A stretch of DNA of 64,000 nucleotides from NCBI RefSeq assembly GCF_019204005.1, contig NZ_JAGSPA010000001.1, positions 992,001-1,056,000 of the forward strand. The letters are read 5' to 3'. Origin of the DNA: Pacificimonas pallii (GTDB lineage: Bacteria; Pseudomonadota; Alphaproteobacteria; Sphingomonadales; Sphingomonadaceae). The notes below the pieces were generated by a model. It worked only from the letters and a program-made list of their open reading frames with translations, had not been told where the DNA came from and did no database searches. Shown here one piece after another: positions 9,191 to 17,780 of the stretch. How positions within the stretch are numbered: the stretch's first letter is position 1; each line of letters begins with the position of its first letter. A program made the translations under genes and the position numbers.

Positions 9191-9429
9191 GTGTTTCCGG
9201 TCCTTGTGCTCGGCATGACTTCCGTTTTGCGAACAGCGGCGACCGGAGTAACACCGCCTGAGTTCCAGGCAGCCGCGGCACTGGCCCCGCAGCCCCGCTG
9301 GAAACGTGCTATGCGCCGGGCGAAGCCATTCGCGTTGGTCTGATGGTAGGTCCGGTCGGGAGTGTCTTCAGCAGAGGACACCAGCATCATCGAAAGCTGG
9401 TGTTTGAAGTAAAGGCGATTGAGATCCAT
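9187..9429 (-). CDS. Small conserved-looking protein translationally coupled to the dehydrogenase
   Basis: An 80-residue ORF starting MDLNRLYFKHQLSMMLVSSA, with an AGGAG ribosome site 8 nt before ATG 9429. The middle contains a basic, helical-looking segment (NGFARRIARFQRGCGA). The stop codon overlaps the dehydrogenase ATG by the ATGA arrangement. I have an impression of similar short MDLN-type proteins in sphingomonads, but this is memory and unverified. No enzyme motif, signal peptide or membrane segment is visible. The good ribosome site and the coupling are the main evidence that it is translated; the function is unknown. Confidence 0.6.
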   Translation of the reverse strand: MDLNRLYFKHQLSMMLVSSAEDTPDRTYHQTNANGFARRIARFQRGCGASAAAAWNSGGVTPVAAVRKTEVMPSTRTGNT

Positions 9430-9762
9430 GCGTCGGCTCCTTTCGTAAGCGGGAGCACTACGGGTCTCTCAGTCTCGGAATAGCTTACTCGAAACCGGCC
9501 GGGATGACCTAGATGTAGGTATTGCGCGGCGAATTGTAAGTTCGAAGCCCGGCAATATATGCTGGCGGCGCTTCACGGTGCGACCGCCAGGCTGCCTAAA
9601 TCTGTTCGTCGTGCGTGCGGAGCCAAGCGTCTGACGAACCAAAAGCCAAGTCGAATTGCTTTGTGGATTCGGGCCCGCACCTGAATGACGCATTATGAGG
9701 TCGGCAGCCGACACCCGCTCTGACAATAGTTGCACCCCATCCCCGCACCGCATAACCCGCAC
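9430..9762. other. 333-bp divergent intergenic region
   Basis: Separates the minus-strand small gene/dehydrogenase pair from alr on the plus strand, so it should contain promoters for both directions. Besides the palindrome at 9507-9520 I see no convincing -35/-10 pair, no riboswitch and no coding region. Open frames crossing it are antisense extensions of alr. Confidence 0.5.
9507..9520. promoter_or_regulatory. Operator-like palindrome upstream of the small gene/dehydrogenase pair
   Basis: The 14-bp sequence ACCTAGATGTAGGT is an inverted repeat with 5-bp arms (ACCTA/TAGGT) and a 4-bp centre. It lies 78 bp before the ATG of the minus-strand small gene, in the position expected for a regulator binding site. 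The regulator is unknown. Confidence 0.4.
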
Positions 9763-10818
9763 ATGGTGAACTCCCCCCTTCGTCTCGACATTGATCTGGC
9801 CGCGCTGACGGCGAACTGGCGCTGGTTTCAGGGGCGGTCCGGCGGTGCGCGTACCGGGGCGGCGATCAAGGCGGATGGCTATGGGCTGGGCGCGGATGCG
9901 GTGATGACTGCGCTCGCGGGGGCGGGGGCCCGGGATTTCTTTGTCACGACGAATGCGGAGGCGGCGTTGCTGTTGCCGCTGGCGGAGGGCGTGACGCTGT
10001 CGGCGCTGCACGGCATTCGGGAGGGCGAAACGCCTCTGCCGGGGGTCGTGCCCGTGCTGAATTCGGCGGCGCAGATCGCGCGCTGGCGCCGGATCGGCAA
10101 CGGGGCGCGGTGCGATGTGATGGTGGATACCGGCATGAACCGGCTGGGGCTGGACTGGCGCGGGTTCGAAACCGGGATGCTGGACGGGCTGAATGTCGGC
10201 ATCCTGCATTCACATCTGGCCTGCGCGGACGATCCCGGCGCGGCCATGAACGGCGAACAGCTGGGGCGGTTTCAGGAGATTGTCCGCGCGGTTCGGGATG
10301 CGGGGCATGCGGTCGAGGCATCGCTGGCGGGATCGGGCGGCGTGTGCCTGGGGACGGACTATGCCTTCGACCTGACGCGGCCGGGCCTGGGGCTTTATGG
10401 CGGCGTGCCGCACCCGGTGGCGGCGGGCGTGCCGGCACAGGTCGTGCGGCCATATGCGGAAATTGTGCTGGTGCGTGAAGTGCCGGCGGGCGACACGGTG
10501 GGGTATGGCGGGACATGGACGGCGGCGGCGGACACGCGGGTCGCGATCCTGAACCTTGGCTATGCGGACGGCTATCTGCGCGGCTTTTCGAACGCAGGCC
10601 GGGTGAAGGTGAACGGCGCATCGCGGCCTGTCGCCGGGCGCGTGTCGATGGACCTGATCGCAGTCGACCTGGGAAGCGATCCGGAACCCCAAACGGCGCG
10701 TGAAGGCGACTGGCTGGAGGTGGAATTCGACCTGCCCGTGGCGGCGCGCCAGTCCGGCCTGTCGCAATATGAGTTGCTGATATCGCTCGGGCACCGCTAT
10801 CAGCGACGCTACATATGA
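9763..10818 (+). CDS. alr: Alanine racemase
   Basis: PLP enzyme that interconverts L- and D-alanine for peptidoglycan. The 351 residues show the PLP-lysine motif AAIKADGYGLGAD near the N-terminus, the substrate-pocket DTGMNRLGL segment, and the second-site region RPVAGRVSMDLIAVD near the C-terminus. ATG 9763 (MVNSPLRLDIDLAAL) matches the usual alr start; an upstream in-frame ATG would add 11 proline-rich residues. The stop overlaps the next ATG by 4 bp, making this the first gene of a six-gene overlapping run. Confidence 0.95.
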   Translation: MVNSPLRLDIDLAALTANWRWFQGRSGGARTGAAIKADGYGLGADAVMTALAGAGARDFFVTTNAEAALLLPLAEGVTLSALHGIREGETPLPGVVPVLNSAAQIARWRRIGNGARCDVMVDTGMNRLGLDWRGFETGMLDGLNVGILHSHLACADDPGAAMNGEQLGRFQEIVRAVRDAGHAVEASLAGSGGVCLGTDYAFDLTRPGLGLYGGVPHPVAAGVPAQVVRPYAEIVLVREVPAGDTVGYGGTWTAAADTRVAILNLGYADGYLRGFSNAGRVKVNGASRPVAGRVSMDLIAVDLGSDPEPQTAREGDWLEVEFDLPVAARQSGLSQYELLISLGHRYQRRYI

Positions 10819-11600
10819 CAGATCGCCTGATTCCTTTCCTTGCCCGACCGGGCGCCGCCGCCATTGGACTGTTCGCGGCGATTGGCCGGTCCGCGATTTT
10901 TGCCGGGCGTGCGGTCTGGGGCGCGCTGACGCCGCCTTATTACCCGCTCCGCTTTCTTGAGCAGTTGCTGGTCATCGGCTATTTCAGCCTGCCGGTCGTG
11001 GGCCTGACGGCGCTGTTCACCGGCGCCGCGCTGGCACAGCAGATATTTGTCGGCGGCAGCCGCTTCAACGCCGAAAGCACCGTGCCTGCCGTGACCGTCA
11101 TCGCCGTTGTGCGCGAACTTGCGCCCGTGCTGGGCGGTCTGATGGTGGCGGGGCGCGTGTCGTCGGCGATGGCGGCCGAACTTGGCACGATGCGGGTGAC
11201 CGAGCAGATCGACGCGCTATCGACGCTGCGGACGGATCCGTTCCAGTTCCTGATCGCGCCGCGTGTCATCGCCGGGACCGTCGTGATGCCGATCCTGGTG
11301 CTGGTCGCCAATGCGATCGGCGTGATGGGCGGCTATCTGATTTCGGTCTACCGGCTGGGCTTCAACAGTGCGAGCTACCTGGAAACCACGCGCGCCTTTC
11401 TCGAGGTCGATGACATCATCTCTTCGATGGTGAAGGCGGCGGTGTTCGGTTTCCTGCTGTCGCTAATGGGCTGCTATCACGGCTATTATGCCGGCGGCGG
11501 CGCGGCGGGGGTCGGGCGCGCGACGACGAATGCCGTGGTCAGCGCGTTCCTGATGATCCTGCTTGCCAATCTGATCATCACCGTGATCGTCTTCGGATGA
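10815..11600 (+). CDS. mlaE: MlaE-family ABC transporter permease
   Basis: Inner-membrane permease of an Mla-type phospholipid or lipid transport system that helps keep outer-membrane lipid asymmetry. The 261 residues contain several hydrophobic helices and the MlaE signature around RELAPVLGGLMVAGRVSS followed by AAELGTMRVTEQIDAL. It overlaps alr by ATGA and the ATPase gene by 4 bp. No MlaD (MCE-domain) gene is next to it, so the substrate-binding partner must lie elsewhere. Confidence 0.93.
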   Translation: MTDRLIPFLARPGAAAIGLFAAIGRSAIFAGRAVWGALTPPYYPLRFLEQLLVIGYFSLPVVGLTALFTGAALAQQIFVGGSRFNAESTVPAVTVIAVVRELAPVLGGLMVAGRVSSAMAAELGTMRVTEQIDALSTLRTDPFQFLIAPRVIAGTVVMPILVLVANAIGVMGGYLISVYRLGFNSASYLETTRAFLEVDDIISSMVKAAVFGFLLSLMGCYHGYYAGGGAAGVGRATTNAVVSAFLMILLANLIITVIVFG

Positions 11601-12364
11601 GCGCCGCGCCCGACAAGCCGCGCAGGGGTGCCGCGCTGGAGATTGCCGGACTGCGCAAGAGCTTTGGCGACAAGATCGTTCTGGACGGCGTGAATATCGG
11701 CGCGTTGCCGGGCGAATCGCTGGTCATCATCGGCGGATCGGGCGCCGGCAAGTCCGTTCTCCTCAAGTGCATATTGGGTCTTATCCCGCTTGATACCGGA
11801 ACCATCCTGATCGACGGCGTCGATATGAGCGAAGCGGGCGGCGATGCAAGAGAAGAGGTGCGGAACCGTATCGGCATGCTGTTCCAGGGCGGCGCGCTGT
11901 TCGATTCCATGAACGTCTGGCGCAACGTGACCTTCGCGCTGACACAGGGCCGCGCCCGGCAGTCGAGGGAAATGCGTGCACTGGCGGTCGAGATGCTGGA
12001 GAAGGTGGGCCTCGAAGAACGCGTCGCCGATCTGCGCCCGTCGGAGATTTCGGGCGGCATGCAGAAGCGCGTCGCGCTGGCCCGCGCCATCGCCGCAGGG
12101 CCGGACCTGATCTTCTTTGACGAGCCGACGACCGGCCTGGACCCCATTCGCGCGAACAAGATCAACCATCTGATCCGCGGCCTGACGACGGATCTTGGCT
12201 GCACCGCCGTGACGATCACACACGACATGGCGAGCGCGAAGATCATCGGCGACAAGGTGGCCATGCTTCACGAGGGGCGGATCGTCTGGACGGGACCCGT
12301 CGATCAGCTGGACAGGAGCGGCAATGAACTGGTGGACGGGTTCGTACACGGCCGCGCATCGTGA
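11597..12364 (+). CDS. mlaF: MlaF-family ABC transporter ATP-binding protein
   Basis: Cytoplasmic ATPase partner of the MlaE-type permease encoded just before it. The 255 residues have Walker A IGGSGAGKSVLLK, ABC signature SGGMQKRVALARAI and Walker B DLIFFDEPTTGLDP, then the switch His in VTITHDMAS. Start ATG 11597 overlaps the permease stop by 4 bp; its own stop overlaps the next GTG start by 4 bp. Confidence 0.94.
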   Translation: MSAAPDKPRRGAALEIAGLRKSFGDKIVLDGVNIGALPGESLVIIGGSGAGKSVLLKCILGLIPLDTGTILIDGVDMSEAGGDAREEVRNRIGMLFQGGALFDSMNVWRNVTFALTQGRARQSREMRALAVEMLEKVGLEERVADLRPSEISGGMQKRVALARAIAAGPDLIFFDEPTTGLDPIRANKINHLIRGLTTDLGCTAVTITHDMASAKIIGDKVAMLHEGRIVWTGPVDQLDRSGNELVDGFVHGRAS

Positions 12365-12720
12365 GTGTTGCCGGGCTGGACCATGTACAGCTTGCCATGC
12401 CGCAGGGCGGAGAGGAAGAGGCGCGCGCATTTTATGTCGGCGCGCTGGGACTGGCTGAGGAGGAAAAGCCGGATGCGCTGAAGGCAGGCGGAGGCTGCTG
12501 GTTTCGCGGCGGGACCGCGCACATCCATCTTGGGGTGGACCCGGACTTTCGTGCCGCCCGAAAGGCGCATCCCGCGATGATCGTGTCTGATCTGGACGCC
12601 CTCGCCGCGCGTCTGGTGGCCCGCGGGTTCGAGGCGAAGTTCGATGATCGCCTGCCGGGCCGCCGCCGTGCCTTCACCTTCGATCCGTTCGGCAACCGGA
12701 TTGAACTGATGGCAGGCTGA
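12361..12720 (+). CDS. VOC-family (glyoxalase/bleomycin-resistance fold) protein
   Basis: A 119-residue single-domain protein of the vicinal-oxygen-chelate superfamily. It begins LDHVQLAMPQGGEEEARAFY, where His is the usual first metal ligand, and ends FDPFGNRIELMAG, which supplies the closing Glu ligand. The reaction is not predictable from the fold. GTG 12361 overlaps the mlaF stop (GTGA), supporting the start and co-translation. Confidence 0.85.
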   Translation: MSVAGLDHVQLAMPQGGEEEARAFYVGALGLAEEEKPDALKAGGGCWFRGGTAHIHLGVDPDFRAARKAHPAMIVSDLDALAARLVARGFEAKFDDRLPGRRRAFTFDPFGNRIELMAG

Positions 12721-12747
12721 GGCCGCGCTTCCTATATTCGCCGCAGC

Positions 12748-13194
12748 ATGTCCGAACAGCTTTACAATACCCGTATCCTGCGCCTGGCGGCCTCCATCCC
12801 GCATGAGCGGAGGCTGGACGCCGCACAGGCGTCTGTCCGCAAGGTGTCACCCATTTGCGGCAGCCGGGTGACCATCGACCTCGACATGGACGCGGACGGG
12901 CGCGTTGCGCGCATCGGACAGGAAGTACGCGCGTGCGCACTGGGGCAGGCGTCCGCCGCGATCCTGGGCCGGGGCGTTATTGGCTGCGATATCGCTGCGC
13001 TGCGCGCTGCGCGTGATGGACTGAGGGCGTTTTTGTCAGGCGCGGCCGGGGCACCGCCCGCGGGTTGGGACGATTTCGACATATTCGCCCCGGCGCGGGC
13101 GCACAAGGCGCGGCATGCCTCGATCCTGCTGGCCTGGGATGCCGCTGCGGAGGCGGCGGCCGAGGCGACGGCGGCGGAAACCGGGGCGATATGA
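12748..13194 (+). CDS. NifU/IscU-like iron-sulfur cluster scaffold protein
   Basis: A 148-residue protein resembling the NifU N-terminal scaffold domain. Possible cluster-ligand cysteines sit in SPICGSRVTIDLDMD (around residue 37) and RACALGQASAAI (around residue 70). The second pattern matches the C..GQASA feature of SUF/ISC-type scaffolds in alphaproteobacteria. The C-terminus is Ala/Glu rich and unconserved. The stop overlaps the DUF423 start by ATGA. A role in Fe-S assembly is inferred from family only; no other isc/suf gene is nearby. Confidence 0.75.
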   Translation: MSEQLYNTRILRLAASIPHERRLDAAQASVRKVSPICGSRVTIDLDMDADGRVARIGQEVRACALGQASAAILGRGVIGCDIAALRAARDGLRAFLSGAAGAPPAGWDDFDIFAPARAHKARHASILLAWDAAAEAAAEATAAETGAI

Positions 13195-13550
13195 TGCGCG
13201 CGGCGCTCATCGCGCTTGCTGCGCTGCACGGACTGGCGGGTGTCGCGGGTGCGGCGATCGGTGCCCACGGCGACGTCGCGGCATCCGTATCGACGGCGGC
13301 CACAATGCAAAGTCTGCATGCGCTGGCGGCTCTGGCGGCGCTTGCATTGCTTGAAGGGCGCGCGGCATATGTGACGGCGGCCCTGTTCATCGTCGGAGCG
13401 CTGCTCTTCGCGGGCGCGCTTTACGCAAGCGGCCTCGGCGGTTTTTCACTTGGGCCGACAGCGCCCACCGGCGGCGTCATCATGATGCTCGGCTGGGCAT
13501 TATTTGCCATAATGGGCTTCACTCGGTCGGCAAATTCGCCTCCACGGTAA
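13191..13550 (+). CDS. DUF423 family membrane protein
   Basis: A 119-residue integral membrane protein with about four hydrophobic helices. The N-terminal segment ALHGLAGVAGAAIGAHG and the final TGGVIMMLGWALFAI match the DUF423/YgdD pattern. Function unknown. ATGATG at 13191 overlaps the preceding stop by ATGA. The last 32 bp overlap, tail to tail, the end of the minus-strand gene at 13519-14472. Confidence 0.85.
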   Translation: MMRAALIALAALHGLAGVAGAAIGAHGDVAASVSTAATMQSLHALAALAALALLEGRAAYVTAALFIVGALLFAGALYASGLGGFSLGPTAPTGGVIMMLGWALFAIMGFTRSANSPPR

Positions 13551-14472
13551 ATGTGCCGCCAGGCGTCTCGTCATAGCGCGCATCGGTAACGGTCACGCGT
13601 GTGCCGGTGACGGTCCGATCGATCTTCGCATAGGGCAGCCGCGCCCAGAACAGGAAATCGGCGACGTCCTTCGATGCCGCCCTGGCCCGCGCGATTTCGG
13701 GCGCATCCATATTATCGGCAAAGGGCGGTGCGCCCAGCGTGACCGTCATGGCGGGAGCGAAGGTCGCGGTGCCGTCGCCGATCCGGGCATCGACGCGGTA
13801 GATCATGTCGCGGTGAAACGGATTGATTGGCGGCGGGCTGGCGACCACCATGTCGGGCGTGCCATAGCCTGCTGCGATCACGGCCTCGCGCGTTTCGGCC
13901 TCTGCCACGTTGCTGGCCATGTTCATGGCGCCGACATAGGCGGCAAGCGCGATGATGGCGGTGATCGCCGGGATGCGCGGCGCGGCATGGCCCCGCTTTC
14001 GGCGGCGACGGGCCAGCCAGACGCCGACAGCCAGGACGGTCCACAGCCAGACATCGATGATGAACAGCGTATCGCCGTAGAACCAGCGGTCGCTGAATGG
14101 CGCCAGGCAGCGGATGCCATAGACGTTGAGCCAGTCCAGGACCGGGTGCGACAGCGTTCCGATATAAGCGAGTGCGAGCAACCACCCGGCATGCACGGGG
14201 ATACGCTTCGCGGGCCGCTTGCCGCGCCTGTCCTGCCATTTGTCGAACCAGATCATGATCGCGGTCAGGACGACCGGCAGCAGGATCAGCGCGACCGGAC
14301 CATGTGTGATCCCGCGCCGGAACGCCAGATTCTCATCAAACAGAAGCGCGATGACGTCGATATCCGGGATATTGGCGGCGATCATCAGGGTCGCCATGCC
14401 CAGGCCGGTCTTCTCCTTCAGGCCCGCCTCCCCAAGAACGGCCCCGGCAAGGGTGTGCGCTAGATTGTCCAT
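13519..14472 (-). CDS. Membrane-bound metal-dependent hydrolase (YdjM family)
   Basis: A 317-residue membrane protein starting MDNLAHTLAGAVLGEAGL, the classic opening of the YdjM/LexA-binding inner-membrane metal-dependent hydrolase family, whose His residues are likely metal ligands (NLAHTL, ITHGP, TLSHPVLDW). Four or more hydrophobic segments follow, then a soluble C-terminal domain from about residue 200. A longer reading frame upstream is ignored because the family start is at ATG 14472. No good ribosome site is visible. Family members are implicated in envelope or phospholipid processes; the substrate is unknown. Confidence 0.85.
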   Translation of the reverse strand: MDNLAHTLAGAVLGEAGLKEKTGLGMATLMIAANIPDIDVIALLFDENLAFRRGITHGPVALILLPVVLTAIMIWFDKWQDRRGKRPAKRIPVHAGWLLALAYIGTLSHPVLDWLNVYGIRCLAPFSDRWFYGDTLFIIDVWLWTVLAVGVWLARRRRKRGHAAPRIPAITAIIALAAYVGAMNMASNVAEAETREAVIAAGYGTPDMVVASPPPINPFHRDMIYRVDARIGDGTATFAPAMTVTLGAPPFADNMDAPEIARARAASKDVADFLFWARLPYAKIDRTVTGTRVTVTDARYDETPGGTFTVEANLPTE

Positions 14473-14572
14473 GAAAGGAGAGGCCCTTTTCGTTTCGGCT
14501 ATTAACCATAAATTTGTGTTGTCGGCATTACCGCGTAGAACGGCTTTAAATCGAATGCAAAAGGGCGCCGCA

Positions 14573-15169
14573 ATGTGGCAAACAGGTGAAATCCGATGGT
14601 GGTGGCGGGGCGATGCGCCCGCCGCACTGGAAGATTGGGTCCTAAAGGGGGTTGCGCCGCTGAAGGATTTCCGCACCGACCTGTATCTGGCGGACGCCAG
14701 CCAGACCGATATCGGTATCAAGCGCCGCGCGGGCGGGACCGTCGAAGTCAAGATGCTGTGCGGCCTTCCCGACATCTCCCTGCCCGCGGCCATGGACGGC
14801 CAGGCCGAACTGTGGGTGAAAGCGGATGGCGTCGCCCTGCCGCTGACCGACGAAAATACCTTGGCCGTCGGCAAGCAGCGGCGGAGACGCATCCTGGCCT
14901 TTGAAGATGGCGGCTGGCGCGAAGAATCATCGGAGGACGATGTCGAAGCGGGAGTCGCGGTTGAGATTGCCGATATCGATATTGACGGCGAACGCTGGAC
15001 GACAGCCTGTCTTGAGGCCTTTGGGGACGATAATGTTTCCGGCCTGCTGCAGGCGGCGGTGACGTTATTTGGCCCATGGCCGCAGGATATGGTGGGCCCG
15101 GACCTGGTCGGTGGCTACCCGTTATGGCTGAGCCAGCGTGCGAAGGCTGGCGAAGCGGATGATGTATAG
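14573..15169 (+). CDS. Conserved-type hypothetical protein
   Basis: A 198-residue soluble protein beginning MWQTGEIRWWWRGDAPAALE. The visible pattern EIRWWW, then a DxYL segment, DIGIKRRAGG and a following VEVKML suggests a beta-rich ligand-binding fold, loosely reminiscent of CYTH-type proteins, but I cannot assign it. Upstream ATG 14555 (MQKGAA) is an alternative start. It is divergent from the YdjM-like gene with 100 bp between the starts, so the two may share a regulatory region. Confidence 0.65.
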   Translation: MWQTGEIRWWWRGDAPAALEDWVLKGVAPLKDFRTDLYLADASQTDIGIKRRAGGTVEVKMLCGLPDISLPAAMDGQAELWVKADGVALPLTDENTLAVGKQRRRRILAFEDGGWREESSEDDVEAGVAVEIADIDIDGERWTTACLEAFGDDNVSGLLQAAVTLFGPWPQDMVGPDLVGGYPLWLSQRAKAGEADDV

Positions 15170-15327
15170 GACGGCGGGTAAGGGGTAATCGCTCTTTCCT
15201 GATGCCGTTGGCGGCGCCCCCCTCCTCCTGCCCTGCCCTGCCCTGCCGCTTTCGTGAGCGGGCGAATGCGGCTATGCCCCCTATGGTCCTGCCATATATT
15301 TCCAATCTCGCGCGGAAAGAGGCGGCC

Positions 15328-16116
15328 ATGGATTATCAGAACATCATTTATGCGCAGGACGGCGGCGTCGTTACCCTGACCATCAATCGTCCCGAGAAGC
15401 TGAACGGCCTCGACACCAGGACGATCGAGGAATTGCTGCATGCCGTTCACAAGATCCGCGACGATGTCAGCGCGCGCGCGGTCATCCTGACGGGTGCGGG
15501 GCGGGGCTTCTCCTCAGGTGCCGATCTTTCAGCCACAGGTGGCGGCGGCGGTGGACCGATCGATGCGGGCAGGATTCTGGAAACGCATTACAATCCGCTG
15601 CTGGAAAACATGATGTCGCTGAACGTACCGATCATCACGGCGGTCAATGGTCCGGCTGCGGGCGCGGGCTGTTCGCTCGCGCTATTCGGAGATTTTGTCA
15701 TCGCCGCGGACGAGGCCTATTTCCTGCAGGCATTTGTCAATATCGGGCTGGTGCCGGACGTCGGTTCGACATGGCTGCTGCCGCGCGTCATCGGCCGTGC
15801 CCGTGCGCTGGAAATGATGATGCTGGGTGAAAAGATCCCGTCTGAAAAGGCGCTGGAATGGGGGATGATCCACAAGCGCGTACCTGCGGGTAGCCTGATG
15901 GATGAAGCAAATGCGCTGGCCGCGCGCTTCGCCAGCGGCCCGACGCGGTCCTACGCGCTGATCCGGCAGGGCGTTCGCGATTGCATGGAGCAGGGCCTGT
16001 CCGACGCGCTGAAGACAGAGCGCCGCAACCAGCTGATCGCCGGCCGTACGTCCGACTTCATGGAGGGTGTTGCGGCCTTTCTGGGCAAGCGCAAGGCAGC
16101 ATTCAAAGGGCAGTAG
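15328..16116 (+). CDS. Enoyl-CoA hydratase/isomerase (PaaG-like)
   Basis: Crotonase-fold enzyme hydrating or isomerising enoyl-CoA in beta-oxidation or phenylacetate breakdown. The 262 residues show the oxyanion-hole segments GAGRGFSSGADLSA and NGPAAGAGCSLALFGD. The catalytic region FVNIGLVPDVGSTWLL has Asp where PaaG-type isomerases have Asp, rather than the classic hydratase Glu, suggesting isomerase or PaaG-like activity. ATG 15328 (MDYQNIIYAQ) is the family start. The thiolase at 16322 follows on the same strand and could act next in the pathway. Confidence 0.9.
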   Translation: MDYQNIIYAQDGGVVTLTINRPEKLNGLDTRTIEELLHAVHKIRDDVSARAVILTGAGRGFSSGADLSATGGGGGGPIDAGRILETHYNPLLENMMSLNVPIITAVNGPAAGAGCSLALFGDFVIAADEAYFLQAFVNIGLVPDVGSTWLLPRVIGRARALEMMMLGEKIPSEKALEWGMIHKRVPAGSLMDEANALAARFASGPTRSYALIRQGVRDCMEQGLSDALKTERRNQLIAGRTSDFMEGVAAFLGKRKAAFKGQ

Positions 16117-16170
16117 TGGGCTGAGTGCGGCCGACGGACGCGCCATGATATTGCAGCAGCCTGGCCGCGT

Positions 16171-16205
16171 CCTTCGACCGCGCTCAGGATGATCGGGATT
16201 GGGGT
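16171..16205. repeat. Dispersed intergenic repeat, CTTCGAC...CTCAGGATGA type
   Basis: Intergenic sequence beginning CCTTCGACCGCGCTCAGG and continuing to GATCGGGATTGGGG. It resembles the CTTCGACnnnCTCAGGAnnGG family also seen inside the IS at 39415-39438, and its tail AGGATGAtCGGGATTGGGG is nearly repeated at 31511-31528. Probably a REP-like or dispersed element; only a few copies are visible in this window. Confidence 0.45.
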
Positions 16206-16321
16206 TGCTGCATCTGGTAGATCCGCATCGCTGCTATGTGAATATCACAAACCACCAGCGCGCTTGAAACGCGCCGCGTCTTTCGCCAGTTGACGCCCTG
16301 ACACAAGAGGAGATCCGTCCC

Positions 16322-17509
16322 ATGGCTACCACCGACCCCGTCGTCATCATTGCCGCGCAGCGCACCCCCATGGGCGGTTTCCAGGGCGCCCTTTCCGGTG
16401 CCAGCGCCAGCCAGCTGGGCAGCGCCGCGATCGCCGCGGCCGTCGAACAGGCAGGCATTTCGGGCGATGATATCGACCAGGGCGTCATGGGCTGTGTGCT
16501 ACCCGCTGGTCAGGGACAGGCCCCGGCGCGGCAGGCGCTGCTCGGCGCGGGGCTACCGCTTGGTGTCGGCGCGGCCACGGTCAACAAGATGTGCGGTAGC
16601 GGGATGAAGGCCGCGATGGACGCGCATGACATGATCCTGGCGGGCAGCGCCGATATCATGATCGCTGGCGGCATGGAGTCGATGACGAATGCGCCCTACA
16701 TCCTGCCAAAGGCGCGGGGCGGCCTTCGCATGGGGCACGGCGAAGTGAAGGATCACATGTTCCTCGACGGGCTGGAAGACGCTTATGAGCCCGGCCGCCT
16801 GATGGGCAGCTTTGCCGAGGACTGCGCCGAGAAATATCAGTTCACGCGCGAAGCGCAGGACGCCTACGCCATCCGTTCACTGGAACGCGCGCTGGCGGCC
16901 ATCAATGGCGGCAAGTTCACCGACGAAGTCACGCCTGTGACAGTGAAAGAGCGCAAAGGCGAGCGCGTTGTCGATGTTGATGAACAGCCGGGCGCCGCAC
17001 GCGCCGACCGCATTCCGACCTTAAAGGCGGCATTTCGCAAGGACGGAACGGTGACGGCGGCGAACGCTTCGTCGATCTCCGATGGGGCGGCCGCGCTCGT
17101 CATGATGAGGGAAAGCGAAGCGGCGAAACGCGGCCTGACGCCGATTGCGCGCATCGTCGGTCACGCCACGCATGCGCAGGAGCCGGCATGGTTCGCCACG
17201 GCACCGGTCCCGGCTTGCGAAAAGCTGCTGGCGAAGATCGGCTGGCAGGTCGGCGATGTCGATCTGTGGGAGGTTAACGAGGCCTTTGCCGTGGTCGCCA
17301 TGGCCGCGATCCGCGACCTTGGCCTGGATGACAAAAAGGTCAATGTAAACGGCGGTGCCTGCGCGCTTGGCCATCCTATCGGCGCATCGGGCGCACGCAT
17401 CCTCGTCACGCTGCTCCACGCGCTCAAGGATCGCGGCGGCACGCGCGGCATTGCCAGCCTTTGCATCGGCGGCGGCGAGGCGACGGCCATGGCGGTGGAA
17501 CTGGTCTAG
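16322..17509 (+). CDS. Acetyl-CoA C-acyltransferase (thiolase)
   Basis: Thiolase of 395 residues, either degrading 3-ketoacyl-CoA or condensing acetyl-CoA. The acyl-accepting Cys is in VNKMCGSGMKAAM near residue 90; the C-terminal catalytic elements are GGACALGHPIGASGARI (His) and SLCIGGGEATAMA (Cys). An ATG with an AGGAG-type site (caagaggagatcc) supports the start. It lies 205 bp after the enoyl-CoA hydratase gene. Biosynthetic versus degradative role cannot be separated by eye. Confidence 0.94.
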   Translation: MATTDPVVIIAAQRTPMGGFQGALSGASASQLGSAAIAAAVEQAGISGDDIDQGVMGCVLPAGQGQAPARQALLGAGLPLGVGAATVNKMCGSGMKAAMDAHDMILAGSADIMIAGGMESMTNAPYILPKARGGLRMGHGEVKDHMFLDGLEDAYEPGRLMGSFAEDCAEKYQFTREAQDAYAIRSLERALAAINGGKFTDEVTPVTVKERKGERVVDVDEQPGAARADRIPTLKAAFRKDGTVTAANASSISDGAAALVMMRESEAAKRGLTPIARIVGHATHAQEPAWFATAPVPACEKLLAKIGWQVGDVDLWEVNEAFAVVAMAAIRDLGLDDKKVNVNGGACALGHPIGASGARILVTLLHALKDRGGTRGIASLCIGGGEATAMAVELV

Positions 17510-17712
17510 GTCACCGGCGCGATCTTTTGGCGATGCCAGGATCGCAGGAGCGATCTGGCCTTGGCGATACGGTCATATCAATGCCGGTCTGCCGCCCCTA
17601 CAGGGTCTGAGGCGCTGGGCGTTCAGAGGGCGTTCCTGGCCCGATGACCAGGGCGCGGCGATGATCCGCCACCGCGCTTCGCGCCATGTTCGTACATCTA
17701 CATGATTGGGGC

Positions 17713-17738
17713 GGAACTTCACTGTCTCCCGCGCGGTT
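17713..17738 (+). promoter_or_regulatory. Candidate EcfG-type general-stress promoter
   Basis: GGAAC at 17713-17717 is followed after 16 bp by CGGTT at 17734-17738. This resembles the alphaproteobacterial EcfG consensus GGAAC-N16/17-CGTT with one extra base in the -10 part. It lies 43 bp before the hemerythrin/PRC gene, whose domains are common in stress regulons. Assignment is by eye only. Confidence 0.4.
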
Positions 17739-17780
17739 GGTTCGGCGAAGATCGTTGAACCCAAATAGGAGGCCGAAACC

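Noticed and set aside
13519-14892. Extended 457-codon reading of the YdjM-like gene
   Set aside because: The family start MDNLAHTLAG is at 14472; the upstream codons are antisense to the next gene and unrelated.
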